Positions 8,376 to 16,616 of a stretch of DNA of 64,000 bases are shown here, in pieces. A model generated the notes under the pieces. That model was not told the DNA's origin, made no database searches, and saw only the letters and a program-made list of their open reading frames with translations. Position 1 is the stretch's first letter. Each line of letters opens with the position of its first letter. The DNA lies in assembly GCA_902493795.1 (NCBI GenBank), contig CABUQZ010000004.1, positions 19,439-83,438 of the forward strand, given 5' to 3'. Position numbers and translations under genes: made by a program. The DNA comes from an uncultured Clostridium sp. Lineage in GTDB: Bacteria > Bacillota_I > Bacilli_A > RF39 > UBA660.

Positions 8376-8791
8376 AAGCACCAGAAACATACAATGAGCT
8401 AATAAGACAAAAAAGTGTTCTTGAATTAAAGAAATATTATCCGCTTTCAGAAGAAATTATTAATGAAATATATAATTTTTTATCTGAAAATATTGAAAAC
8501 ACTATACAAGGCACAAAAAAGAGCATACTATTAAAAAATAGTACAGGTATAGTTAAGACAATAAATATAATACCTAGTAATTCTTGGTTTAGCAGTATTG
8601 AAATAACAAATAACTTAATTAAAGTAGTACCTTTAAATATGAATGTTAAAGGTATGAATACATATGGTAGTAGAAGAAGTTCATTTGGTGGAAGTAGCAG
8701 TTCATCATTCGGAGGTAGCAGTGGTTTCTCTTCAAATAATAACAACAATAATAATAACAATAATAACAATAACAATAATAACAACAATTAG
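8372..8791 (+). CDS. Small protein with Ser/Gly/Phe-rich and poly-Asn tail, candidate radical SAM substrate
   Basis: 139 aa. Residues 1-95 look like a folded or leader region (hydrophobic/charged, ending in VVPLNMNVKGMNTYG). Residues ~96-121 are low-complexity with repeated SSFGG, SSFGG and GFSS units, and the protein ends in 18 consecutive Asn before the stop. The gene is translationally coupled (ATGA overlap) to the radical SAM/SPASM enzyme. Aromatic-residue-spaced Gly/Ser tails are seen in peptide substrates of cyclophane-forming and glycine-rich-repeat (GRRM-type) radical SAM systems; that this protein is modified is an inference. Alternatively it is a structural protein with a flexible tail. 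It has no homologue that I recognise. Confidence 0.75.
   Translation: MKAPETYNELIRQKSVLELKKYYPLSEEIINEIYNFLSENIENTIQGTKKSILLKNSTGIVKTINIIPSNSWFSSIEITNNLIKVVPLNMNVKGMNTYGSRRSSFGGSSSSSFGGSSGFSSNNNNNNNNNNNNNNNNNN
8735..8788 (+). repeat. Eighteen-codon Asn (AAY) tract
   Basis: Eighteen consecutive AAT/AAC codons encode the C-terminal poly-Asn of the small protein. AAT and AAC alternate irregularly, so it is not a perfect trinucleotide repeat; length changes would keep frame. Confidence 0.9.
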
Positions 8792-8799
8792 GTGATATT

Positions 8800-9807
8800 A
8801 TGGCATTAATAAGTAAAAGAGCATATGATGAAAAATTAAAAAAGAACAATATTAAAGTAATTACTAAATACAAAGTAGGAAATGAAATAATAAGCTGTGA
8901 TAATGAAAAGATAAATGAAGATGTCGTAAGTGGCATTGTACTAGAAAAAGAATATTATAAAAATGGTTATTTTTTAGGAAAAATATTTGATTTTGATTCG
9001 AGTATCGAATATACAATGGTAAATCCAAAATTAAGAAATAAAGAATGTCCTAACTGTGGAATGAAAATGAGTGTTGATGAATACGAGACAAATTGTCCAT
9101 ATTGTCATACATACTATAATTTAGATTTTAAAGAAAAAGCATTAGGTAATAAATCATCCTATAACTACGTTGTACATAGCAAAATGTATAGGTTTGTTGC
9201 ATTACTAATTGATATTTTAATAGCATTCCCATTAGTATTCTTTTATATTAAAAATACTTCAAGGACATTTAATGAATATGATTTACTTAAAATAGGAGTA
9301 TTTACAACATTACTTGTAATAATTCTTTACTTAGTATTTTATATCGTAGATTTTTATATTGTTTTAGGTCCATTAAAAAGAAGAAAAGCAATGGAGAATA
9401 TCAAAATAAAAGAATTCTGGAATAAAACTAGAATAGACAAAATAAAATTTTTTAATAATGTTATTTATGAATTAGAAAATTATTATTTTACTGATAATTT
9501 TAAAGACCTAATAGATTTTGATATAATTGATTATAGTGACTTTAGATTAGAGAAGAATGAAAAACAAGAAATAGTTTATGTAAATATTCTAATAAGGTTT
9601 ATTAATTTAAAAAGAAATAAAATAAAAGAAAAATATGTTAAAAAAGAATATAAGTTTAGACGCGCAAATAAAGATAACATTGAAAATAATGATTCAACTG
9701 TTATAATGTGTAGAAACTGTGGAGCATCTCTTGATATAACTAAACACGAGTGCGATTACTGTGGTACTAAATATAATTATTTACAAGAGTGGTACTTAGA
9801 AAAATAA
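8800..9807 (+). CDS. Membrane protein with N- and C-terminal zinc ribbons, possibly Tim44-like
   Basis: 335 aa starting eight bases after the poly-Asn gene, behind AGGTGAT. Zinc ribbon one is at about residues 84-105 (CPNCGMKM...CPYCHTYYN); two membrane segments follow at about 130-150 and 165-190 (FVALLIDILIAFPLVFFYI; LLVIILYLVFYIVDFYIV); residues ~205-285 form a soluble alpha/beta region; zinc ribbon two is at 306-328 (CRNCGASLDI...CDYCGTKYNYL). The central region, with a zinc ribbon after it, resembles the layout of bacterial Tim44-like zinc-ribbon proteins, but identity is weak. It probably works with the radical SAM gene and its small partner; role unknown (anchor, export, or docking of the modified product). 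Confidence 0.72.
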   Translation: MALISKRAYDEKLKKNNIKVITKYKVGNEIISCDNEKINEDVVSGIVLEKEYYKNGYFLGKIFDFDSSIEYTMVNPKLRNKECPNCGMKMSVDEYETNCPYCHTYYNLDFKEKALGNKSSYNYVVHSKMYRFVALLIDILIAFPLVFFYIKNTSRTFNEYDLLKIGVFTTLLVIILYLVFYIVDFYIVLGPLKRRKAMENIKIKEFWNKTRIDKIKFFNNVIYELENYYFTDNFKDLIDFDIIDYSDFRLEKNEKQEIVYVNILIRFINLKRNKIKEKYVKKEYKFRRANKDNIENNDSTVIMCRNCGASLDITKHECDYCGTKYNYLQEWYLEK

Positions 9808-9808
9808 T

Positions 9809-9832
9809 AAAAAGAGCTTTAAGCTCTTTTTA
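9809..9832. terminator. Bidirectional terminator between the zinc-ribbon gene and mgtE
   Basis: AAAGAGCT/AGCTCTTT stem (9811-9818 and 9822-9829) with a TTA loop and T runs reading both ways; it overlaps the mgtE stop codon. Confidence 0.82.
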
Positions 9833-11179
9833 AATGTGTAAAATTAGTGATGCTATATTAAAGTAAATAATAAGTGAAGTAGCATCAACTAGCGTTGTAA
9901 TAAATGGACTTGCCATAACAGCAGGATCAAACCCTAATTTATTTGCAAGTATTGGCAAAACACTTCCAATTAATTTTGCAATAATAATTGTAAGCATTAA
10001 TGTAGAACAGACAACTAATGAAATAGAAATACCTAAATTATCTACAAGAATTAATTTTAAGAAATTGGCAAGCGCAAGTGTTAAGCCACATAAAAGGGCT
10101 ACTCTAAACTCTTTAAATATTATTTTAAAAGTATCTTTGTATTCTATTTCATCAAGAGATAAACTTCTAATTACAGAAACTGAAGCTTGACTTCCTGCGT
10201 TTCCTCCTGAATCCATAAGCATTGGAATAAATGCAGTTAATATAACGTATGATGCTAATGCACCTTCAAAATGAGTAATGATTTGTCCAGTAAAAGTAGC
10301 GCTAATCATAAGTAGTAATAACCAAGGGATACGTTTCTTAAATGTTTCAAAAACACCAGTTTTCATATATGATTTATCACTAGGAGTAATAGCAGCCATC
10401 TTTTCTATATCTTCTGTTGCTTCTTCTTCTATTATATCGACGATATCATCTATTGTAATAACTCCAACTAATCTATCTTCCATATCGACAACCGGTAAAG
10501 TAGAGTAGTCATAGTCTTTAAATATAGTTGCAACATCTTCTTGATCCATCAAAGTATTAATAGGATGGTCACACTCTTGCATAATATCATCTATTAATGT
10601 ATCAGGTTCATTAATAATTAAATCTTTAACTGTAACATAACCTAAAAGCTTTCTTTCACTATCAGTGACAAAACAAGAATCATATGAAACAAAGTCTTCC
10701 TTTTGTTTTCTAATTCTTTCAATTGATTCCTTAATAGACAATCCCTTTTTTAAATGAATATATTCCATTGCCATTAAAGACCCAGCAGAGTTATCAGGAT
10801 ACTTTAATAATTTATTTATTTGTGCTCTAGTCTCACTAGAAACATTACTAAGTATTCTAGAAATCATAACAGCAGGCATCTCATCAAACAAGTCTCTAGC
10901 GTCATCAGTAAACATATCTTCGATAAGAGATGATGCTTCTTTATTTGTTAAAGAAGAAATAAGTTCCATTTGAACATCTTCATCCATATTGACAAAAACA
11001 TCGGAGGCAATCGACTTTGGAAGAAGCCTAAACGCTTGCATAAGTTTATCTCCTGGTAATTCTTGAATAAAAGTAGCAATATCAACTTCATTCATTTCTT
11101 TTAAAACTTCTTTAGCTTCACTTAATTTTTTAGAAGAAAGTAATTCTTCAAAATCTTCTATATTTTTCTCATCTTCCAT
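9830..11179 (-). CDS. mgtE: Magnesium transporter MgtE
   Basis: 449-aa MgtE-type Mg2+ channel/transporter of the plasma membrane. The order is canonical: N-terminal superhelical domain (residues ~20-130, with FRLLPKSIASDVFVNM and DDARDLFDEMP), a pair of CBS domains (~130-255; YVTVKDLI, LPVVDMEDRLVGVITIDDIVDIIEEEA), the plug helix, and five membrane segments (~285-445), including the GGNAGSQASVSVIRSL pore motif. The CBS domains sense cytosolic Mg2+ and close the pore. I start at ATG 11179, behind a perfect AAGGAGG; an upstream in-frame ATG at 11206 lacks a ribosome site. It is the only gene of its transcript. No M-box riboswitch was seen upstream. Confidence 0.95.
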   Translation of the reverse strand: MEDEKNIEDFEELLSSKKLSEAKEVLKEMNEVDIATFIQELPGDKLMQAFRLLPKSIASDVFVNMDEDVQMELISSLTNKEASSLIEDMFTDDARDLFDEMPAVMISRILSNVSSETRAQINKLLKYPDNSAGSLMAMEYIHLKKGLSIKESIERIRKQKEDFVSYDSCFVTDSERKLLGYVTVKDLIINEPDTLIDDIMQECDHPINTLMDQEDVATIFKDYDYSTLPVVDMEDRLVGVITIDDIVDIIEEEATEDIEKMAAITPSDKSYMKTGVFETFKKRIPWLLLLMISATFTGQIITHFEGALASYVILTAFIPMLMDSGGNAGSQASVSVIRSLSLDEIEYKDTFKIIFKEFRVALLCGLTLALANFLKLILVDNLGISISLVVCSTLMLTIIIAKLIGSVLPILANKLGFDPAVMASPFITTLVDATSLIIYFNIASLILHI

Positions 11180-11301
11180 AATAATCCTCCTTTTTTCTTT
11201 AAACATTATATATTAAATTAATAAAAATAGAAAGAAAAACATCAAACGAAAAAATAACTTACACTATTTTTTAAATAAATACTTTATTTAAGTATTAAAA
11301 C

Positions 11302-11318
11302 ATACCAAATTTTGGTAT
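11302..11318 (+). promoter_or_regulatory. Inverted repeat overlapping an extended -10, upstream of the M32 peptidase
   Basis: ATACCAAA-T-TTTGGTAT is a perfect 8-1-8 palindrome. Its right arm forms TGGTATACT, an extended -10 about 30 bases before the start codon, so a repressor bound there would block transcription. The regulator is unknown. Confidence 0.5.
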
Positions 11319-11351
11319 ACTAATTAATAATAATAGTTACATGGAGGATAT

Positions 11352-12821
11352 ATGAATAATAAAGAACAACTTCAAAAGTATTTAAAAAGAATAGGGGAGC
11401 TTAATTATTTATCGACTATTCTAAGATGGGAAATGGATACAGTAGCACCAAAATCTTCATTTGATTATTTAATTGAATTAAATTCTAAGATTGAACTTGA
11501 GTCTTTTTCTCTACAAACGAGTGAAGAATATATAAAATTAATTGATAATTTAATAAATAGCGATGAATATGCTCATCTTCCAAAAGAAGAGCAAATTTAC
11601 ATAAATAGATTAAAGAAGGACTATGAAAACTTTAAAAAAATACCAAAAGATTTCTATGAAGAATTTTGTAAATTAAGAAGTAATTCATTAACATGTTGGG
11701 TTGATGCTAAAGAAAACAATGATTATGAAAGTTTTAAACCATATTTACAAAAGGTAATTGAATACACAAAAAGGTATTATAGATATATTTATGGTGAAAA
11801 CTCTAATATTTATGATTGTATGTTAAATGAATATGAAGAAAACATTACAAGCTCAACAATTGATAAGCTTTTTGATGAATTAAAAAGAGAAATAATTCCA
11901 ATTGTAAAAAGCTTAAAGCCCAAAAATTTAGAATCTATTAAAAATACTCTAAATGACACAGAATTTATTAATTTTGCTAAATTTTTATTAAATTATATAG
12001 GTTTTGATAATGAAAGAGGAGCACTAGGAATCTATACTCATGGGTATACAACTAAGTTTAATAACAATGATGAAAGAATTACTTTTTCGAATAGAGATAA
12101 TCCAGTAGACTCTATCTGCACAATAATTCACGAAGGTGGACATGGAATCTTTGATCAAAATGTTGGAGAAAATCTCGTAAGTTATGGAACATATGATGTT
12201 AATAAATATGCACTTCATGAATCCCAATCTCGTTTTTATGAAAATATTTTAGGAAGAAGAAAAAGCTTCTATATTCCAATTTATGAGAAAATAAAAAAAG
12301 TCCTAAAAATAGATATGCCACTTGATACCTTTATGGAATATTTAAACAATGCTAAACCATCATTAATAAGAACAGAAGCAGATGAATTAACTTACTGCTT
12401 ACATATTATTATACGTTATGAAATAGAAAGAGATATTTTTAATAATAATATTGATTTAGACTCTCTTCCAGAACTTTGGAATAAAAAATATGAAGAATAT
12501 ATGGGAATTTCTTCAACAAATTATAAAGAGGGATTATTACAGGACATGCATTGGTCAGATGGTTCATTTGGATATTTCCCATCATACTTATTAGGTTCTA
12601 TTTTTGATGGAATGTTACTTGATAAAGTAAATGAGAAATTTGGTTCAGTTGATAAAATGCTTGAAGAAGGAAAAATAAAAGAAATAACTAAATTCTTAAA
12701 TGATTCAATTCATAAATATGGTGGATCATATAACGTTGATGAAGTAGCATATAGATTATGTGGTAAACACCTTGAAGTAGAACCTTTAGTAAGATACTTT
12801 AAAGATAAATATATGAAATAA
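11352..12821 (+). CDS. Metallocarboxypeptidase, peptidase family M32
   Basis: Cytoplasmic zinc carboxypeptidase (Taq carboxypeptidase family) removing C-terminal residues from peptides. Of 489 aa, the usual length. The zinc motif HEGGH is at about residue 260 (TIIHEGGHGIFDQN), and the family signature HESQSRFYENILGR follows ~25 residues later, giving the third ligand Glu. Further family landmarks are IRTEADELTYCLHIIIRYEIE and DMHWSDGSFGYFPSYLLG. It is flanked by mgtE on the other strand and by a terminator, so it is monocistronic. Control may involve the palindrome at 11302-11318. Confidence 0.94.
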   Translation: MNNKEQLQKYLKRIGELNYLSTILRWEMDTVAPKSSFDYLIELNSKIELESFSLQTSEEYIKLIDNLINSDEYAHLPKEEQIYINRLKKDYENFKKIPKDFYEEFCKLRSNSLTCWVDAKENNDYESFKPYLQKVIEYTKRYYRYIYGENSNIYDCMLNEYEENITSSTIDKLFDELKREIIPIVKSLKPKNLESIKNTLNDTEFINFAKFLLNYIGFDNERGALGIYTHGYTTKFNNNDERITFSNRDNPVDSICTIIHEGGHGIFDQNVGENLVSYGTYDVNKYALHESQSRFYENILGRRKSFYIPIYEKIKKVLKIDMPLDTFMEYLNNAKPSLIRTEADELTYCLHIIIRYEIERDIFNNNIDLDSLPELWNKKYEEYMGISSTNYKEGLLQDMHWSDGSFGYFPSYLLGSIFDGMLLDKVNEKFGSVDKMLEEGKIKEITKFLNDSIHKYGGSYNVDEVAYRLCGKHLEVEPLVRYFKDKYMK

Positions 12822-12845
12822 GAAGAATTCTTCTTATTTTTTTCG
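12816..12845 (+). terminator. Rho-independent terminator after M32 peptidase
   Basis: Long palindrome AATAAGAAG-AATT-CTTCTTATT followed by seven T; the stop codon lies in its left arm. Confidence 0.82.
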
Positions 12846-12895
12846 TTTTAAAAAGTTGCATTTAAGTGTTTAACTAATAATCAATTAACTTTTTT

Positions 12896-12924
12896 TTGAC
12901 ATTTTAAACATTTTGTGTTATAAT
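12896..12924 (+). promoter_or_regulatory. Strong promoter TTGACA-N17-TATAAT for the L,D-transpeptidase
   Basis: Perfect -35 (12896-12901) and -10 (12919-12924) with 17-base spacing. Transcription should begin near 12931, which rules out the upstream in-frame ATG at 12913. Confidence 0.92.
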
Positions 12925-12960
12925 GTAGGCATCTTTTTGATTAGAGGGGGTAAAAAAAAG

Positions 12961-14232
12961 ATGAATATTAGATTTAATAAGAAATTATTAGCATTATTAG
13001 TGGCAGGGACAATGACTATTTCGCCACTTGGTTTTAAAAACAAAGCAAAGGCAGAAACAGTATTTTACATACAAGCAAACACAGACGTAAATGTAAGAAA
13101 AGATAGTAATACAGATAGTAAACGTCTTACAACATTAAAAGAAGGGGACACACTTATGACTTTAGGATACCTAGAAAATGGTTGGTATCAAGTATTGTAC
13201 GAAGGTGGTATTGCCTATGTTTGTGGAGATTACGTTTCATGCTATAGTAAAGAAGTAGAAGACCATCCACAAGTTATAAAAGCAACAGAACAAGTTCGTG
13301 TTCGTAAAGAACCAACAACAGAAAGTGAAAAATTAGGATCAATAGATAAAGGAGAAGTTTTAGAATATATTGAAACAGCTCCAAATGGATGGTATAAAGT
13401 AATATATAAAGGTGAAGAAGCCTATGTATGTAATGACTATGCAACTATTGAAAAAGAAGGAATCCATTCTGAGCTTGTTCCAGTTGTAACAGCAAATAAA
13501 GAAGTTAATATAAGAAGCGAAGCTAATACTGATTGTAGAAAACTTGGTAAACTTGAAAAAGGAGAATCATTAATCTGTTATGGACAATTGGATAATGGTT
13601 GGTATCAAGTAAAATATAATGGAGCAGTTGGTTATGTATCAGGAAAATATGTAACACCTGACTATAAACAAATGATAACAAATGATGTAACAGGTCTTGT
13701 ATCGATGAAGGAAGATAGTTATATTTATGAAGATCGTGCAATGACTATTCCTATAGGAACAATTCCACAATATGAATTAGGTCGTGTTTATAATATAGGA
13801 GATAATTATTATTTGATATCTTCAGAAGCTGGAACAGGATACATCCCTAAAAGATCTGCAGAAAAATTAGGAGATGTAGTTGTAGTAGTAGATGTAAGTT
13901 CACAAGTAATGACACTATATAAAGAAGCTCTTCCAGCATTACATGGAGCAGTAGTAACAGGTAAACCATCAACTCCAAGTGATATTGGACTATTCAAAAT
14001 GTATAGTAAATCAAGAGATAAAAACTTAAATGGATTAGAATCAAATCATGTTGATTTCTGGATGCCATATAATGGTGGAGAAGGATTACACGACGCAAAA
14101 TGGCAAAAGGAATTTGGAGGAGAAAGATACAAAAAACATGGTTCACATGGATGTATAAATATGCCAAGAGACTTAGCAGAAGATTTATATGGAGAAGTAA
14201 GTAAAGGTACTCAAGTACTAGTTAAAAGATAA
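12961..14232 (+). CDS. Secreted SH3-domain L,D-transpeptidase (YkuD family)
   Basis: 423 aa, exported. A signal peptide (MNIRFNKKLLALLVAGTM..., cleavage near AKA-ET) is followed by three bacterial SH3 repeats (about residues 32-85, 105-160, 180-230, each with V[NR]VRK/IRSE and W-Y-[QK]V) that bind cell wall, a linker, and a C-terminal YkuD domain (~300-423). The catalytic motif is HGSHGCINMP, with the nucleophile Cys. Such enzymes make 3-3 peptidoglycan cross-links or attach proteins to the wall. AGAGGGGG precedes ATG 12961. It is transcribed alone from a consensus promoter, so it is probably abundant. Confidence 0.93.
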   Translation: MNIRFNKKLLALLVAGTMTISPLGFKNKAKAETVFYIQANTDVNVRKDSNTDSKRLTTLKEGDTLMTLGYLENGWYQVLYEGGIAYVCGDYVSCYSKEVEDHPQVIKATEQVRVRKEPTTESEKLGSIDKGEVLEYIETAPNGWYKVIYKGEEAYVCNDYATIEKEGIHSELVPVVTANKEVNIRSEANTDCRKLGKLEKGESLICYGQLDNGWYQVKYNGAVGYVSGKYVTPDYKQMITNDVTGLVSMKEDSYIYEDRAMTIPIGTIPQYELGRVYNIGDNYYLISSEAGTGYIPKRSAEKLGDVVVVVDVSSQVMTLYKEALPALHGAVVTGKPSTPSDIGLFKMYSKSRDKNLNGLESNHVDFWMPYNGGEGLHDAKWQKEFGGERYKKHGSHGCINMPRDLAEDLYGEVSKGTQVLVKR

Positions 14233-14242
14233 AAATTATGAT

Positions 14243-14277
14243 AAAGGTATACTATTTAGTATACTTTTATTTTTTTA
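14243..14277 (+). terminator. Rho-independent terminator after L,D-transpeptidase
   Basis: AAAGGTATACTA-TT-TAGTATACTTTT hairpin followed by a T run. Confidence 0.82.
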
Positions 14278-14314
14278 AGAATTATATGTATGATATAATT
14301 TAAGAGGTGATTAT

Positions 14315-15163
14315 ATGAAGGTAATAGTAGGAGAATATTCTGGTTTTTGTAAAGGAGTAAATTACACATATACAAAAGCACAAGAAGAATTAAAAAAAGG
14401 ACCAATATACTGCTTAGGAAAAATAATACATAACGATATAGTAATAAAAGAGCTTGAAGATAAAGGTATGATTACAATTAGCAATCTAAAAGAAGTACCA
14501 AAAAATGGGAAAGTAATCTTTAGAGCGCATGGCGAGCCTTACGAAAGTTATGAATATGCTAAAAATAACAATATAGAAGTAATAGATTTAACATGTGGTA
14601 AAGTAAAATTAATTCATAACAAAGTGTCAAAAGAAAAAGATGAATCTTTTATTGTTATCATTGGTAAAAAAACTCATCCAGAAATAATAGGCACAGTAGG
14701 TTTTTCTGGTAAAAATAGCTATGTAGTAGAAAATTCTTCTGATATAGAAAAATTAAAAGAAAAAATAGAAGAATCTAAAATGAGCAAAATATTTATAATT
14801 AGTCAAACAACCTTTTCAAGTCAAAAGTTTGATGAATTACTTGCCTTAATAACAAAAGAATTAAAAGATTACGAAATAAACTATGACAAAAGTATATGTA
14901 ATTCAACAGAAAAAAGACAAAATGAATGTGAAGAAATAAGTGAGAAATCAACTTTAATGATTGTTATTGGAGATAAGTTAAGCTCTAATACTAAAGAGCT
15001 ATATAACATTGCCAAAGAAAATTGTCAAAATTCTTACTTAATATCAGATATAAGTGAACTAAAAGGCATAAAAATATCATCAAACGATACAATTGGAATA
15101 GTAGCAGGAGCATCAACTCCCAAATATTTAATAGATGAAATATATAAAGAAATAACAAAATAA
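14315..15163 (+). CDS. ispH: 4-hydroxy-3-methylbut-2-enyl diphosphate reductase
   Basis: Last enzyme of the MEP isoprenoid pathway, an FeS protein that reduces HMBPP to IPP and DMAPP. At 282 aa it is the normal length. The three cluster cysteines are in GFCKGVNY (C12), DLTCGKVK (about 93) and ICNSTEKRQ (about 195); substrate-binding pieces include GKIIHND, FRAHGEP, GKKTHPEIIGTVG and SQTTFS. DLTC and the GK-V-LIH stretch differ from the usual DATCP-V-K-H, so the protein is somewhat divergent. Other MEP genes are not in the window. Ribosome site AAGAGGTGAT; monocistronic between two intergenic regions. Confidence 0.92.
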   Translation: MKVIVGEYSGFCKGVNYTYTKAQEELKKGPIYCLGKIIHNDIVIKELEDKGMITISNLKEVPKNGKVIFRAHGEPYESYEYAKNNNIEVIDLTCGKVKLIHNKVSKEKDESFIVIIGKKTHPEIIGTVGFSGKNSYVVENSSDIEKLKEKIEESKMSKIFIISQTTFSSQKFDELLALITKELKDYEINYDKSICNSTEKRQNECEEISEKSTLMIVIGDKLSSNTKELYNIAKENCQNSYLISDISELKGIKISSNDTIGIVAGASTPKYLIDEIYKEITK

Positions 15164-15266
15164 TTAGACAAAAAAAGATATAATTCTGTAAATTTTTATT
15201 TTTAATGAACTTTTATGCTTTTAATTTGTTATTTTTCCTTTATAATTATAATAGAGGTGTATTAGA

Positions 15267-16172
15267 ATGAAACATTGTGAGAAATGTGGACAAAATTATG
15301 AGTCAAATTTAGATGTTTGTCCAAAATGTGGGGGAAAATCAGAAAACAAAATGCAAGCAAATAATGGAATATATAATATTAGAAATCCTTTTCTTGAACT
15401 TCAAAGCACTCCTTCACAACTGAATAATAATAAAGAAAATAATACATCGGTAACTCAAGGATTTGGTATACAAGCTAATAATAATGTAGTGCAAAACCCT
15501 TCTTTAAACTCAATTCCTACTACAAATACTAAAGTATTAAATAATCAAATTCCAAATTATCAAAATAGTACTAATGATGGTTTAAACATTAATGAAGTAG
15601 CATCAGAAATAACACATCAAAAACCACCAACTTTAATTAATGAAGAAAAAAAAGAAACAACACAAAACATTCCAAATGACGGATTTTTAGTTCTTTCAAA
15701 TAATAATACAACAAGTAAAACAACTGAAGAAGAAAAAGAAAATTTAGAAAGACTAAAAAAACTAAATAATCCAGTACTTGATTTTGATCCACAAAAAATA
15801 AAAGAAGAAAAAGAAAAAAGTGAAAAAGAAGCAAAACAAAAAGAAAAAGAGAAAAATAAAGCACCTAAATACATGTCATATATTTACATAGTACTAGCAG
15901 CTATTATGCTATTTTTAACAATCATTCCATTAATATATGATTTCGAAGTCATAACATTAGTTCATCATTTAGCAATAGTAGTTTTACTAGTAGTAGCTTA
16001 TAAATTAGCACCTGCAAATAAAAAAGTATGTTCTCTAGCTGGTTTATTAACATCAGTTGTAATGATTTTAACGGTATTAGAAAAAGATTATGTTACATTA
16101 TCATTAGGAATAACATTACTTATTGCTGAGTGTTTTACATATTTTGTTAAAGATAAAAAATTGAAAAGTTAA
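15267..16172 (+). CDS. Zinc-ribbon protein with disordered linker and C-terminal membrane segments
   Basis: 301 aa. The N-terminus is a single zinc ribbon (CEKCGQNYE...CPKCGGKS, residues 4-24). Residues 30-150 are Asn/Thr/Gln-rich and disordered, 150-200 are a highly charged Lys/Glu helix, and three to four membrane segments fill 205-292 (SYIYIVLAAIMLFLTIIPLIY; LAIVVLLVVAYKLA; AGLLTSVVMILTVL). Function unknown. The architecture (ribbon, low-complexity spacer, membrane end) is shared in general style with 1461 and with the Asn/Gln-rich protein at 20609, suggesting a lineage habit rather than a common job. Confidence 0.78.
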   Translation: MKHCEKCGQNYESNLDVCPKCGGKSENKMQANNGIYNIRNPFLELQSTPSQLNNNKENNTSVTQGFGIQANNNVVQNPSLNSIPTTNTKVLNNQIPNYQNSTNDGLNINEVASEITHQKPPTLINEEKKETTQNIPNDGFLVLSNNNTTSKTTEEEKENLERLKKLNNPVLDFDPQKIKEEKEKSEKEAKQKEKEKNKAPKYMSYIYIVLAAIMLFLTIIPLIYDFEVITLVHHLAIVVLLVVAYKLAPANKKVCSLAGLLTSVVMILTVLEKDYVTLSLGITLLIAECFTYFVKDKKLKS

Positions 16173-16212
16173 TATTAATATAATATAATTAAATAAGAAA
16201 AGGAGAAATATA

Positions 16213-16509
16213 ATGTTAAAACATATAAATAAAGATGAATTTACTAAAGAAGTTTTAACAAGTAAAGAAACTGTTTTGGTAGATTTCTATGCTGATTGGT
16301 GTGGACCATGTAGAATGCTAGGTCCAGTATTAGAAGAATTATCAAATGAATATAATATTTATAAAGTAAATGTTGATAATGAAGAAGAACTAGCAAGAAA
16401 ATATGGAATAATGAGTATTCCTTGCGTTATCTCTTTTAAAGATGGTAATGAACACAAAAGAAGCGTTGGACTTGTAGACAAAGAGACATTATTAGAATTA
16501 TTAAAATAA
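16213..16509 (+). CDS. trxA: Thioredoxin
   Basis: 98-aa cytoplasmic thiol-disulfide oxidoreductase. The active site is WCGPC at residues 29-33 (DFYADWCGPCRML), the cis-proline motif is SIPCV near residue 73, and the ending DKETLLELL matches the usual last helix. AAGGAGA lies nine bases before the ATG. The Cys in SIPCV replaces the more common Thr, a common variant. The terminator hairpin begins inside the last codons. Confidence 0.95.
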   Translation: MLKHINKDEFTKEVLTSKETVLVDFYADWCGPCRMLGPVLEELSNEYNIYKVNVDNEEELARKYGIMSIPCVISFKDGNEHKRSVGLVDKETLLELLK

Positions 16510-16526
16510 TCTAATAATGTTTTTTA
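16486..16526 (+). terminator. Terminator overlapping the end of trxA
   Basis: Perfect 11-base-pair stem ACATTATTAGA (16486-16496)/TCTAATAATGT (16510-16520) with a 13-base loop holding the stop codon, then TTTTT. Confidence 0.78.
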
Positions 16527-16616
16527 ATTAGAGTAAATTGTAAATTATTTAATATTTTTATTTATAGAAGAATATATGATGGTATAATAATCATATGTAA
16601 TTAAAGAGGTAAATAT

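Noticed and set aside
8437..8787. Minus-strand frame starting with a long Leu run
   Set aside because: It is the complement of the Asn tract (AAY read as Leu) and has no start signals.
12913..12960. Earlier ATG start for the L,D-transpeptidase
   Set aside because: It lies within the promoter spacer, upstream of the expected transcript start, and would hide the signal peptide.
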